Source of the DNA: Mariniflexile sp044335535
GTDB taxonomy: Bacteria; Bacteroidota; Bacteroidia; Flavobacteriales; Flavobacteriaceae
Assembly (NCBI RefSeq): GCF_044335535.1
Contig: NZ_JBIQVZ010000002.1
Coordinates: 558,001-622,000, forward strand
Length of the DNA stretch: 64,000 bases
Direction: 5' to 3'
Part shown: one piece after another, positions 1 to 10,068 of the stretch
Layout of the letters: every line of letters starts with the position of its first letter
Numbering within the stretch: the first letter of the stretch is position 1
Made by a program: the position numbers and the translations under genes
The notes under the pieces: model-generated
The model's input: only the letters and a program-made list of their open reading frames with translations
Told to the model about the DNA's origin: nothing
Databases searched by the model: none

Positions 1-110
1 TGTTTCTTTGACAGCACTTAAAATTATCTTCGTTCTAAACATTATCAAATTTGTTATTGTTTATATATGTATTGTGTTACTTTTTGCCATTAGTTAATAA
101 CAATAGCGTC

Positions 111-1565
111 CTAATTTCCACTTCGTGTAGCATCAATCCATTTATCAGTTCTGAAAGATGAAGCGGGTAAAAGATTAGTGTCATAAAGGGTTCCAATTGT
201 CCAGTTACACCATGCATATCTAACCGCTACAGGATTAGGTACCATACTGCTTTTAACAAATACATTCTTTCGATCCACTATTTTGGCATTGGCAGGGTAA
301 AACACTTTATCATCTCCTGCAATTTCAAATCCTGATAGCTCATCATAACAATACAAACCTGTCTCAGCATTTTTAAATTTAAGAATTATACCCTCATCCT
401 TTAATTCTAGTGAATCATATACAGGAGAGGCATAATCTATTGATTTATACCCATAAGTTTGGTTAAGGGCATTAAACAATAATCTGTCCGCAATTTCCTT
501 TTTCTTAGGCGGGTGAATGCAATTTTCTTCTCCGATGTCCATGGCAATAGCAATGCCTGAATTTGGAATTTTATCTAGACATTGCAACTGTGTTTCTCTG
601 ATAAATGCACTATTGTCATTTTCTTGAAATACCTCATTATTTCCATATAAATATGGGGCGATTTGTACATAATAAAATGGAAAATCACCTATATCCCAAC
701 GTAATCGCCAATCTTTTACCATGGCTGGAAAAAGTTTTTCATAATTCTCAGGTTCATTACGGTTAGACTCACCTTGGTACCACAATACACCTTTTATAGT
801 ATATGGTATCAATGGATTAATCATTGAGTTAAATAATGCCGTAGGAATATGATTTGTTCCTTTTGTAATATCTACATGGTCTAAATTAATATTTTGATAA
901 GAACTCATTGCCTCTTTACTTATCCACGCTTGGACCGAACTACCTCCCCAAGAAGTATGTATCAGACCCACAGGACAATCCAAAATTTCCTGAAGTTGCT
1001 GACCAAAGAAATAAGCCACAGCACTAAAGCTCGAAACACTACTTGGAGATGCCTGTTCCCAGCCAGTAAATTTTTCGACGTCTCGCAATGGCACCAATGA
1101 ACCTATTCTGTCAACAGTAAAAAGCCGTAAATTGGCATTATTGGATTTCGCTATAGCCATTGTAGAACCGAATGTTGGTTGCCCTTCATAGCCCATTATA
1201 GGCTGTTGCATATTAGATTGACCAGAACATAGCCAAACTTCTCCAAATAATATATTTTCTAATCTAATTTCTGAAGTTTCACTTTTAATAGTAATAGTTT
1301 GAGGGTCTTTGCTACTAGTTGTTTTTACATCAATACGCCAACTACCATCTTTATTCGCTTGAATGTTAAGTGGCTCATCTAACCAAGTAGTATTTATCTT
1401 GAATTTCTCATTAGGCTCAGCCCAGCCCCAAAGCGCAATTGTAGTATTGCGCTGTAAAACCATATTCGATGACACAATAGCAGGAAGTTTAACCTCTGCT
1501 TTAATTGATTCTACAAATAGTAAAAAAAATACTGCTAATAAGTAAATTAGTTTAACTCTTCTCAT
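111..1565 (-). CDS. Secreted sialate O-acetylesterase-like SGNH esterase
   Basis: Predicted exported carbohydrate esterase of the sialate-O-acetylesterase (DUF303/SASA) group, which removes acetyl groups from sugars. The sequence shows the SGNH blocks: GQSNM with the nucleophile Ser near residue 117, WYQGESN near 262, and the Asp/His element DIGEENCIHPP near 343-353. Residues 1-24 form a signal peptide (MRR, hydrophobic core, IKAE). I start at the ATG at 1565 because the open frame upstream (to 1652) adds a hydrophilic stretch in front of the signal peptide. It is the last gene of the long minus-strand operon that begins with SusC at 17454. A role in deacetylating the operon's glycan substrate is inferred. 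The exact sugar and acetyl position cannot be read from the sequence. Confidence 0.85.
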   Translation of the reverse strand: MRRVKLIYLLAVFFLLFVESIKAEVKLPAIVSSNMVLQRNTTIALWGWAEPNEKFKINTTWLDEPLNIQANKDGSWRIDVKTTSSKDPQTITIKSETSEIRLENILFGEVWLCSGQSNMQQPIMGYEGQPTFGSTMAIAKSNNANLRLFTVDRIGSLVPLRDVEKFTGWEQASPSSVSSFSAVAYFFGQQLQEILDCPVGLIHTSWGGSSVQAWISKEAMSSYQNINLDHVDITKGTNHIPTALFNSMINPLIPYTIKGVLWYQGESNRNEPENYEKLFPAMVKDWRLRWDIGDFPFYYVQIAPYLYGNNEVFQENDNSAFIRETQLQCLDKIPNSGIAIAMDIGEENCIHPPKKKEIADRLLFNALNQTYGYKSIDYASPVYDSLELKDEGIILKFKNAETGLYCYDELSGFEIAGDDKVFYPANAKIVDRKNVFVKSSMVPNPVAVRYAWCNWTIGTLYDTNLLPASSFRTDKWIDATRSGN

Positions 1566-1760
1566 AATTATTATTGTTATGTTTTTAATTACGGTATCAT
1601 GCCTAATATTATAAGCTTCTTCTTTGTTATTTTTTGAAACACAATAAGACAACTATCTATTTCAATATGGGTTCTTCATGATCTTTGCCAAATTATTTAG
1701 TTGTTTAACAACCTATACTCCTGAAATAAACCATTTTTGTTCCAATAAGCTATACCTATT

Positions 1761-4700
1761 TTAATCTTCCTCTTTTTCTAAAATTCTTATTGCTTCAAAA
1801 AAAACAGTGCTTAATCCTGAATTGTCGTTGGTCAATATTTTTAATTTTAAATCATTTGCTTCTTTTTCCAATCCCTTATACTTAGCCAATACCCATTGCA
1901 CTTCAGAAGCAGAAGATCCTTTACCTAGATTCCACTTTCGAATGGAGTCCTGTTCGGTTAACCAATCAGCAATTAAGGTGTCAGCCTCCATTTTTCGCCC
2001 ACTTTTCTTTAACATGGTCAAACTGATATAATTGTTTAACTGGTTGCCTTGATTCCAATTCTCTGGAATAAGTGAGTATTCGATAATATCTTGAACCAAT
2101 TGCTCCACATGGCTCTTGTTACCAAGCTTAGATTCTGCATAGACTGAAATATAATCCTGAAGTCTATAATCAGGGTCATAAGGCTCCCCCGTACCTAAGT
2201 TTTCGGGCCATAACCGGGCCGAAACGAGATCATTCAATGCTGCGGAATACTTTTTTTTCTTTACTTTCTTTATGGCATTTAACAAATGGGCCAATACAAA
2301 AATATCATGCCCCTCACTAGCTCCTTCCTGAGGAAGAAAATGGATTTTGTCCAGTACTTTTAAACTTTGATCATACGATTCTATTTGCAACAATGATTTT
2401 GCATAATCCATAGCTATAATTGGATTTTCAGGAAATATATGATAGGCCTTTTTGGCGTCTTCAACAGCCTTTTCAAAGAGATCGTTCCCTCTATAATATG
2501 CATTAAGCATATGCCAAGTTCTCCATTCGTTGGGGCTTATACTATTAGCTTTTTTAAGATCTGACAGTGCTCTATCAGGAGTAGAATTCTTTTGCATCAA
2601 TAAACTTCGTGCAATATAAAATGGGGCATAATCCGGTTTCTCCCCACAAGCATTAAAGAGTTGCTTTGCCTTCTCAATGTCAAGAATTCCCCAATATAGA
2701 AGACCTAGATAATAGTCATTTTTCCATGAGGCCTGTTGCAACTGTGCCCACTGTAATACTGGAATGGTCTCTATTCTAAACGGAAACACTAAAAAAGGAG
2801 ATAATTTGATGGCCTCATTAAGATATTCTTTACTTTTCGTCGCTGATACATCTCTGTTAAGGTATGCCAACCAATAATAAACCGTAGGGTATTTTGGTGC
2901 TTGTTCCAAAACCTTAATAGCGTCCTGTTCAAGACCTGATCTAACATATTGCAATGCCAGTTCCAAATAGGTTTCAGCGGGAAATTCATTTCTAATAGCC
3001 GCGTTGAATTTTTGAAGATTGTCAACTGTAGGGTCTAAAGAATAATTTTCAAAATTTGCATAATGGCTCAACGGATCTATCTGCACAAGTTCATCAAGTA
3101 TTTTTTTAGCAGCTTCATTATTCTTCAACTTACGATAACAGCTTGCCAAGAGCTCGTATGCCATTAAATTGTAATGGTTATACTCAATTGATTTTTTTGC
3201 ACAACTTGCTGCGCCTTGGTAATCCCCTAGTTGCATCTTAATAGAAGCCATTTGGGCATAGGCTCCTGATCGGTATTCCATGGTTCTAGTAGATACGCTG
3301 AACGCTTCTAAAGCCCTTTCCTTGTTACCAAGGCTATTTTCCAATACACCATACATATAATTTGCCCCACCGTCATACGTGTTATTTTCCAAAACTCTTT
3401 TAACATATTTCACCCCCTCAGCGTAATCTCCTTTGCGGTAGTACAGTTCTGCAATTCTTGACAAAGCGTCACTATGGGTGGACTCCTTCGAGATACATTC
3501 CATATAAAAATGCATGGCACTTTCAAAATCGCGCATGGCATTTTCTTCCTCTCCTAATCGAAACAAACGTTCTGCAGAGCCAAGCGCTTTTTCATCGGTT
3601 GATTTTAAGGGCCTATCTATTATCGACTTATTAGTATTCGAATAGCTCAATCGGTTATTGCCAATAGTTACGGACAAATCGTCTGAATACTTTAACTTAA
3701 GAGGCAAGGAAATGGTCTTACTATAATTCTGCATTGGGAGCAATGTAAGCAACTCCCTATATATTTCTTTTTTGTTAACAAACACTTTTAGACTGTCACT
3801 AATTTCGGAAATAGGACTAACGGAAATTGTAAGGTCATTATTTTTATGTATAACGTTGAGAGTCCCATATGGTGTAGCATCGACCATTCCACCTGTTGCC
3901 TTGACCGGGAACCAGTAATCAGTTTTAGTTTCTGTATAAAAAGGAGCTAGGGAGAGTTGGTTAAAAGGACTATGATAACCTCCTAATTCCCCAGCCTGAT
4001 TAAATTTTACTCCAGACTGTGCTTCTATGTACTGACCATCATTATCGGTTAGGAGATCTTCCCAAATACCTCCAGATCTGGACAGGGGCCATATCCATAA
4101 TTTCTTTCCCGGGGCATCTTCATACGGAGCCCAATGACCAAATCCAAACGATTTGTCATGCCAATAACCACCATACCAGTTCGTGAAAGTACCCATTACA
4201 TGGTAGGATTTGGCAGTACCAAAATTATTGTTTTTATAGAAAGATAAATCACGGCCCTCATTATCTATGGGCCATGGAGCTACCCCACCGTTATGATTTA
4301 TATGATGTGTCCCTGGAAAAAAGAACTGTAAATCATTAGTAGCCTTATATGCTGCATTTTCCCATGATAAATAAGCATGATGTAAAGGCGTAGGATTATA
4401 CCATAGGCTTCGTGTTTCAAAATAGGCCTTATCTTTAGGCAAGCGTATTTCTACACGCCATTGACTACGTGATGCGAGATCAATTCCACCAACGAAACAG
4501 CTTACGCTTCCATCCTCATTATTCTTCATTAGATAATCTACTGGAGCTGCGGTCCATGGCGCATGCCCCAAATCTAAACCAAAATTATGTTCAATACCTC
4601 CGCTAGTCCATGGGCCTCTTACTCCTATGGCCCTAAATTTCATAACATGGTTTAAATACACAAACTCTTCACCAGTTGATTTTTCTATAGCTCCCATAAC

Positions 4701-4994
4701 TTTACCTCCAACTTCTGGAAGTACTTTCACCTTTATATAAGGGTTTTCCAGTTCTACAATTTTCCAATCCCTATATTCTCCATGTGAAGCATACCCATCG
4801 AAAATATAATAAGGATAATATCGAGCTGCGTTATGGTTAATCCCCATTGCAGCAATCATATTAGGATCACTATATGGGTATGTCTTTATGGATTCTTTTG
4901 TTTCTAAAATTGTTGATTGGGCAATTAAATAATCTATTGAGAATAGAAATATAATAAGCACAAACCACAATGATTTTTCTTTTTTCAATACCAT
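1761..4994 (-). CDS. DUF5107 domain protein with C-terminal TPR array
   Basis: About 1077 residues. A signal peptide (MVLKKEKS, hydrophobic core, ending IAQ) is followed by a DUF5107 domain over roughly residues 40-420, rich in Trp/His/Gly motifs such as GGKVMGAIEK and GGIEHNFG. The rest, from about 480, is a long run of tetratricopeptide-like helix pairs. DUF5107 proteins occur in Bacteroidota polysaccharide loci and have a mutarotase-like beta-sandwich fold; the catalytic role is not established to my knowledge. The frame is open to a TTG at 5033, but the ATG at 4994 places the signal peptide at the N-terminus. It lies 49 bp after the permease gene and is in the same operon. It probably binds or processes glycan in the periplasm. 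Confidence 0.85.
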   Translation of the reverse strand: MVLKKEKSLWFVLIIFLFSIDYLIAQSTILETKESIKTYPYSDPNMIAAMGINHNAARYYPYYIFDGYASHGEYRDWKIVELENPYIKVKVLPEVGGKVMGAIEKSTGEEFVYLNHVMKFRAIGVRGPWTSGGIEHNFGLDLGHAPWTAAPVDYLMKNNEDGSVSCFVGGIDLASRSQWRVEIRLPKDKAYFETRSLWYNPTPLHHAYLSWENAAYKATNDLQFFFPGTHHINHNGGVAPWPIDNEGRDLSFYKNNNFGTAKSYHVMGTFTNWYGGYWHDKSFGFGHWAPYEDAPGKKLWIWPLSRSGGIWEDLLTDNDGQYIEAQSGVKFNQAGELGGYHSPFNQLSLAPFYTETKTDYWFPVKATGGMVDATPYGTLNVIHKNNDLTISVSPISEISDSLKVFVNKKEIYRELLTLLPMQNYSKTISLPLKLKYSDDLSVTIGNNRLSYSNTNKSIIDRPLKSTDEKALGSAERLFRLGEEENAMRDFESAMHFYMECISKESTHSDALSRIAELYYRKGDYAEGVKYVKRVLENNTYDGGANYMYGVLENSLGNKERALEAFSVSTRTMEYRSGAYAQMASIKMQLGDYQGAASCAKKSIEYNHYNLMAYELLASCYRKLKNNEAAKKILDELVQIDPLSHYANFENYSLDPTVDNLQKFNAAIRNEFPAETYLELALQYVRSGLEQDAIKVLEQAPKYPTVYYWLAYLNRDVSATKSKEYLNEAIKLSPFLVFPFRIETIPVLQWAQLQQASWKNDYYLGLLYWGILDIEKAKQLFNACGEKPDYAPFYIARSLLMQKNSTPDRALSDLKKANSISPNEWRTWHMLNAYYRGNDLFEKAVEDAKKAYHIFPENPIIAMDYAKSLLQIESYDQSLKVLDKIHFLPQEGASEGHDIFVLAHLLNAIKKVKKKKYSAALNDLVSARLWPENLGTGEPYDPDYRLQDYISVYAESKLGNKSHVEQLVQDIIEYSLIPENWNQGNQLNNYISLTMLKKSGRKMEADTLIADWLTEQDSIRKWNLGKGSSASEVQWVLAKYKGLEKEANDLKLKILTNDNSGLSTVFFEAIRILEKEED

Positions 4995-5043
4995 TTGAGT
5001 CACTTTATTAAGGGTATTTATTCTGATCTTCAAGTCAATAACG

Positions 5044-5961
5044 TTATTTTATAGAGAGTTCTTCCTCTGTCTTAGTTTCATCAACATGTGTCTCCTCAAC
5101 CCCCATTAAAAAGGCAGCAACAATAGACAGTACCATACCACCAATAATAATGTTATGGGGAATTACAGAATATATAGCCAATGAGAGCGCTACAGTCAAT
5201 ACAGGGGAAAGTGCTGTAGTCATGGGCGCAACAATTATAGCTTTTCCATATCGGAAAGCATAGACCAGAAAAAGAGCTCCAAAGGCGTTTAATATTTGTA
5301 TGGATCCAGCCAACCAAGGACCATCTATACCATAATTAATGGGTTCATCAAAATTAGTCATCCATAAAGCAACCGGAATAAGCAATAGAGATGAGATCAT
5401 CATATAAAAAAACAAACTTTCTGCAGACATTTTTTTATTCGCAAAACGCATTACATAACCTTGACTTCCCCATGCCAGTAAGGGTACAGCAGTCAATACC
5501 ATCCATAAATAACCATCAACAGTAGCATCACTTTCAGGCTGATAAGAAAGCATTACTATTGCAAGTAATGCAACGACAATACCTATCCAACCAATAGGGC
5601 CTGTTTTTTCCTTTAATAAAACGACGGCCATAAGAATGGTCACAACTGGGGTTAATGAGAGTAAAGGAAAGACCAAATATGCTGGCGCAATTTTTAGAGT
5701 GATAAATAATACCAATTGACCCAGTGCTCCTAGAAAACCTGTTAAACACCCCCAAAATATTGAGCTTGAATTTGTTTGCAGTTTCCAGTTATTGATTTTT
5801 AGAGCAATGATAGCAGCGGGAACCATAGTTAATGCCCATACCACATAACCCAAAGTTGCAGGAAAGCCATTTTTTTCAGGAATTTCAATCAATGCTCCCC
5901 AAACCCCCATAAACAGAACATGGAAAATTATAAATAGTAACCAATTGTTTTTAAGCCTCAT
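5044..5961 (-). CDS. DMT-superfamily (EamA-type) permease
   Basis: A 305-residue integral membrane protein with about ten hydrophobic helices and two EamA-like halves. Conserved features are the GLY/Pro-rich helix around APAYLVFPLLSLTPVVT (residues 91-105) and its counterpart IIVAPMTTALSPVLT in the second half. The C-terminal tail is acidic and cytosolic-looking (EETHVDETKTEEE). The family moves small metabolites, amino acids or sugars. The substrate cannot be read from the sequence, but its place between the S9 hydrolase and the DUF5107 gene suggests a product of the glycan pathway. The start is an ATG at 5961. It is 116 bp downstream of the S9 hydrolase stop and 49 bp before the next start. 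Confidence 0.85.
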   Translation of the reverse strand: MRLKNNWLLFIIFHVLFMGVWGALIEIPEKNGFPATLGYVVWALTMVPAAIIALKINNWKLQTNSSSIFWGCLTGFLGALGQLVLFITLKIAPAYLVFPLLSLTPVVTILMAVVLLKEKTGPIGWIGIVVALLAIVMLSYQPESDATVDGYLWMVLTAVPLLAWGSQGYVMRFANKKMSAESLFFYMMISSLLLIPVALWMTNFDEPINYGIDGPWLAGSIQILNAFGALFLVYAFRYGKAIIVAPMTTALSPVLTVALSLAIYSVIPHNIIIGGMVLSIVAAFLMGVEETHVDETKTEEELSIK

Positions 5962-6077
5962 ACCAATAGTTTCAAATTAATAATATAGATTCATTTTCAT
6001 TCATTTGTTAAGTAATAGCCCTTGGGTTCTCTATTTTATACTTCAGATCAAAAAGTAAAAATCTGATTTCCATTAGC

Positions 6078-8036
6078 TTAAAGCACAATAAATCGATCGA
6101 ACCAATCTATTATTCTTCGATTTAAATCCCGTTGGTTCTCACAAGTTAATTCTGGTCTCCAACCGTGTCCTTCCCCTAAATATTGGACATACTCTGTCTC
6201 AACCTTACACTTTTTAAGTGCCACAAACATTTCATCTCCTTGAGATAAGGGCACTTCATTATCTATTTCCCCATGAAGAATTAAAGTAGGAGTACTTGCA
6301 TTGGTTATGTTTCTTATTGGCGAACAATGCCAAAGCAATTCATAGTTATCATAGGCCTTACCTCGAAATTCTGATTCAATTAAGGAATGATAAAGAGAAG
6401 TTCCGGCAAAACTTATTAGATTGCAAATACCACCGTCGGTTACAGCAGCTTTAAAACGGTTGGTCTGAGTAATAATCCAATTGACCATATACCCTCCATA
6501 GCTTTGTCCCGTTACACCTAACAAATCTGCATTAATCCATTTATTTACCCGCAAGGTCTCATCAAGCCCCAACATTAAATCTTGGTAATCGCCCCCTCCC
6601 CAATCTCTTATATTTCCATAACTAAACTTTTGACCATAACCATGACTACCTCGTGGATTGATATACAGTACCCCATAACCAGCATTTGTTAACAATTGCA
6701 TTCTAATATCAAATTCGTGACCGAACATATTGTGAGGCCCACCATGAATGACCAAAATCAAGGGGTAGGTTTTTTCAGGATTGAAATCAATCGGCTTTAG
6801 GAGCCACCCTTGAACCCGAGTGCCATCAAAACTGTTGAACCATAAAGTCTCGGCCTCGACCATTGTGGTTTGTTCCAGCCATTCGTTATTTTCTTGGCTT
6901 ATGGTTATACGTGTTTTTCTAAAGTCCTTACTTAGATATAGCTTAGCTGGGTGAGTAACATTTGAACAAGTGTAAGCAAAATCCACACCATTAGGATGTA
7001 GACTATAGTTATGAATGCAGCCATTATCATCTATTATTACATTGATTTCCAGGGATATTATGGAAACGGCGTATATAGATGTAATGCCTTGGTTGCCGGC
7101 CGTAAAATAAATATCTTTACTATTTGGATGCCAGCAAATGTTTTCAATCCTTCTATCCAGAGATTTAGTCAAATATTCTGATTTTCCTCCATCGGCAGGG
7201 ACCAATTGAATATGTGTATCGGCCCCCAAACTATCATTGGTACTTATCAAGTCAGAAACAGCAAGATAAGCAATATAAGCCCCATCTGGAGACCAAATAG
7301 GCTGAAAGGCAGTGCCGAACTCCTTAGTTAGTCTTGTAGTTTTCTTTCCAGCGATATCTACTTTCCATAGATCATTAAATTGATTGTCGTCTTCATCAGC
7401 AGAACGATTACTAATAAACGCAATATGGGTACTGTCTGGAGACCAAGCAATTGAATGGTTGTTAAAATCTCCTTGAGTTAACTTTTGCGGAATTCCTCCA
7501 TCTGACCGTATAATATAAACATGTGTTAAGAGATTATCATTGTAGAATGAACGACTTCTTCCCCCCTTGGTTTTATATAAAAGTCTATTGATTACCCGAA
7601 CCCCTTGATTATTTGATGAAATATCGGTAGACTCTGCATGTGTGTAGGCAATGTATCTTCCATCTGGTGACCAGACAACATTCTTTTTTTCTAAATGGTC
7701 AATAAAATGTGCTGAATGGTTACGTTTGGTTAAAAACCGCGTAACCTTGGTTTTCATGTTGTAAATCTGCAAATCACCATCCTCTGATTCATAAAGAAAT
7801 TCCAGACCATCAGGAGACCAACAATGTGGAGTTCCATCATCTATAGAGTGAGCTTTACCATCTTTTAGCGAAACTAGTTTAACAATGTTCTTTTTGGGAG
7901 TATTGGCACTTTGTGCCTTGCTTACCCCATAAACAATATGTTCGCCATTGCTAGGTGAAATCAGGGGGGATCCAATATCTTCAATTTTATATAGATCCTC
8001 TACCGTAAATCTTAATTCTGTTTTTAAAACGCTCAA
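6078..8036 (-). CDS. S9 family (acylaminoacyl-peptidase-like) hydrolase, apparently cytoplasmic
   Basis: A 652-residue prolyl-oligopeptidase-type serine hydrolase. The first about 380 residues are WD/TolB-like propeller repeats (WSPDG occurs several times). The C-terminal alpha/beta-hydrolase has the nucleophile motif GQSYGGYM, the acid in HGEIDNEVP and the base in EGHGW. There is no signal peptide, unlike most genes of this operon. No ATG lies between the upstream in-frame stop and the conserved N-terminus, so a TTG at 8036 is the probable start. S9 enzymes cleave short peptides or act as esterases. Its presence in a glycan operon is odd and may reflect an esterase or a glycopeptide-trimming role (inference). 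Confidence 0.85.
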   Translation of the reverse strand: MSVLKTELRFTVEDLYKIEDIGSPLISPSNGEHIVYGVSKAQSANTPKKNIVKLVSLKDGKAHSIDDGTPHCWSPDGLEFLYESEDGDLQIYNMKTKVTRFLTKRNHSAHFIDHLEKKNVVWSPDGRYIAYTHAESTDISSNNQGVRVINRLLYKTKGGRSRSFYNDNLLTHVYIIRSDGGIPQKLTQGDFNNHSIAWSPDSTHIAFISNRSADEDDNQFNDLWKVDIAGKKTTRLTKEFGTAFQPIWSPDGAYIAYLAVSDLISTNDSLGADTHIQLVPADGGKSEYLTKSLDRRIENICWHPNSKDIYFTAGNQGITSIYAVSIISLEINVIIDDNGCIHNYSLHPNGVDFAYTCSNVTHPAKLYLSKDFRKTRITISQENNEWLEQTTMVEAETLWFNSFDGTRVQGWLLKPIDFNPEKTYPLILVIHGGPHNMFGHEFDIRMQLLTNAGYGVLYINPRGSHGYGQKFSYGNIRDWGGGDYQDLMLGLDETLRVNKWINADLLGVTGQSYGGYMVNWIITQTNRFKAAVTDGGICNLISFAGTSLYHSLIESEFRGKAYDNYELLWHCSPIRNITNASTPTLILHGEIDNEVPLSQGDEMFVALKKCKVETEYVQYLGEGHGWRPELTCENQRDLNRRIIDWFDRFIVL

Positions 8037-8122
8037 AACTACTATAACATTTTCTTTTGTATAATGTATACTTTGTCTAGACTACTTCATTCAATGCGTG
8101 ATTGGGCAAACCCAAAACATCC

Positions 8123-10057
8123 CTACTTCTTATTTTTGACTAACTGATGAATCATATCACCAAGATGCAATCTCTGTTCGTCCCACAACTGTGGATCAAA
8201 GCTCCAAACCTTTAAATTACCAATAGCATGATCGCCAAAAGGTTCATTAACAAGTTTGTTTACAAGGGCATCTGCCCTATCCGAATTGCCATCCAATTTT
8301 GTAAGCAATCGTAAATATTCATACTCTTGAACTCCATTTCGCATCGTTTTAAGCCTTATTGATGGACAAGCCTCACTAATATTAGGAACTATGCCCGGCT
8401 TATAGATTAATGATCCGTTACCATTAAACTTTCGATATGAAAATTCTGCATCAGCTTCTGAAGCTTCTTTATAAAAGTCTTTCCAAGATTCCGGATCGTA
8501 CCACCCATTTTCCCAACCGGCACCAATCCCCCAACTAAGCCAAGAATAAGTGTTATACTTCCAACAGCTCCAACTTATGGCTCTATCGTTCACCAATGGC
8601 AAATCAATAAAAGTAGTACTACCAACCCAACTATTCACCTTACTCTCATAGAGCAATGGACCATAGAGCCAATCTTTAATGCCTAAATCTCGATATTTTT
8701 TAACCTCACCATGATTGTAATTAATGGTATGGACTGCCCAAGCGCTAATAGAATTTCTGATTACTGCCATGGCTTCTTCATTATAAGCACCATCAACTCT
8801 AAACTGTGCCTCAGGATACATGTCCTTAAATATCTTTCCAAAGTACACCATTCTATCCCATGCTTCTGGAAAATAGGATTCGTCAAGACCGTTAAGATAT
8901 ACAATTAAATCTGTTTTATTTAGATCAACAATGGGTACAAGATGATCGTGTACTTCTTTTATAACTTTCTTATACAAGGCAATATTCTTTGGATTTCTTT
9001 CAACATCCGGTTTTCCAATGTTAGGCCATCCTTTAGTACCATGTTTTCCATAAACATCAAAGGGAAGTACAAACGTTTCTGTTGGCTCGCCATATCCTGG
9101 GCCAAACTTGTAACCCATGGCTTCCGTGAAGGCTTCTCCTGTTAAGTATTTTTTAAGTCTAGCATCAAAATCATCCCAAACAACATGTGTCGTTCCATTT
9201 TTGTCAACTTTAAGAGCAGGAGAATAAGTAGGATCCATCAATGAAATACGATTTCGTTTAAAAAGCTGATATATTGCCAATTCCTGTTCTTCATCCAATC
9301 CACTCAAAAATCCTTCTTGCTGCAAACTTGCCTTGAAATGGTTCGCTTTGGGTATGGCAAAATCCCAAACATCAATTTTGACGGGTATTTGTTGGCCTAC
9401 CCCATCTATTGTTACAGTAACCTCTGTAGTATATGTGCCTGGCTCTGCCTTCTCTTTCTCAAAAGGAATATACTGATCAACCCACACTATCTGGGATTTT
9501 TGACCTTCAATACGATTGTTAAAATCAGGTAAAGTAAATGGATATACCCATCGTCCTCTAACTTCAGTAGAATCTTGTTGAATATATTTTAAAGGAATCA
9601 AGGCATCTGGATACCACCCCGTCCCGAGAGTAGCTTTTGGATATCCCGTACTAGTTGTCTTGATAGCTAGCGACCACTCAAGGAATAGTTCGGGCGGAAC
9701 ATTCAAGGGTATATTATTTCTTATAAATGGACTCATTTCAACCTTGAGTCCAGTCAGTTCTGTATCCTGACGATTAGAAATAACCAACTGAAAGGAAATA
9801 TATTCACCCCTTGCACCTTTCAGTCTCACAGTATCGCCATCAAATATCCAATTTCTTTCCAAAAGGTTTTTCCTTGGCTCTTGATTACTTTTATCTGCTT
9901 GATATTGATACTCTATAATTTCGTTGGTTACCGGGTTTAATCTTACCGAATTGGGCAACGCACTTATTTGCCATGGGGTTTGTTCACCTTCAATTATGGG
10001 TTTACGACAAGCAATGACCAATGCGAGAAGAGCCACTATTTTTAAAATCCTATACAT
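8123..10057 (-). CDS. DUF4091 / GH123-like glycoside hydrolase lipoprotein
   Basis: A 644-residue lipoprotein (lipobox ending VIAC, Cys17). An N-terminal beta-sandwich (about 70-240) precedes a TIM-barrel-like domain. The motif LNGLDES carries an Asp-Glu pair like the substrate-assisted catalytic pair of GH123. The C-terminal stretch PSIRLKTMRNGVQEYEYL is the signature of DUF4091. GH123 enzymes are beta-N-acetylgalactosaminidases, and DUF4091 proteins are their relatives. This fits the galactosamine-type catabolic genes on the divergent side (17963-21009). Surface or periplasmic exo-hydrolase activity is inferred, and activity on N-acetylgalactosamine is a hypothesis. It is 11 bp downstream of the preceding propeller gene. 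Confidence 0.82.
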   Translation of the reverse strand: MYRILKIVALLALVIACRKPIIEGEQTPWQISALPNSVRLNPVTNEIIEYQYQADKSNQEPRKNLLERNWIFDGDTVRLKGARGEYISFQLVISNRQDTELTGLKVEMSPFIRNNIPLNVPPELFLEWSLAIKTTSTGYPKATLGTGWYPDALIPLKYIQQDSTEVRGRWVYPFTLPDFNNRIEGQKSQIVWVDQYIPFEKEKAEPGTYTTEVTVTIDGVGQQIPVKIDVWDFAIPKANHFKASLQQEGFLSGLDEEQELAIYQLFKRNRISLMDPTYSPALKVDKNGTTHVVWDDFDARLKKYLTGEAFTEAMGYKFGPGYGEPTETFVLPFDVYGKHGTKGWPNIGKPDVERNPKNIALYKKVIKEVHDHLVPIVDLNKTDLIVYLNGLDESYFPEAWDRMVYFGKIFKDMYPEAQFRVDGAYNEEAMAVIRNSISAWAVHTINYNHGEVKKYRDLGIKDWLYGPLLYESKVNSWVGSTTFIDLPLVNDRAISWSCWKYNTYSWLSWGIGAGWENGWYDPESWKDFYKEASEADAEFSYRKFNGNGSLIYKPGIVPNISEACPSIRLKTMRNGVQEYEYLRLLTKLDGNSDRADALVNKLVNEPFGDHAIGNLKVWSFDPQLWDEQRLHLGDMIHQLVKNKK

Positions 10058-10068
10058 TTAAAGCATTT

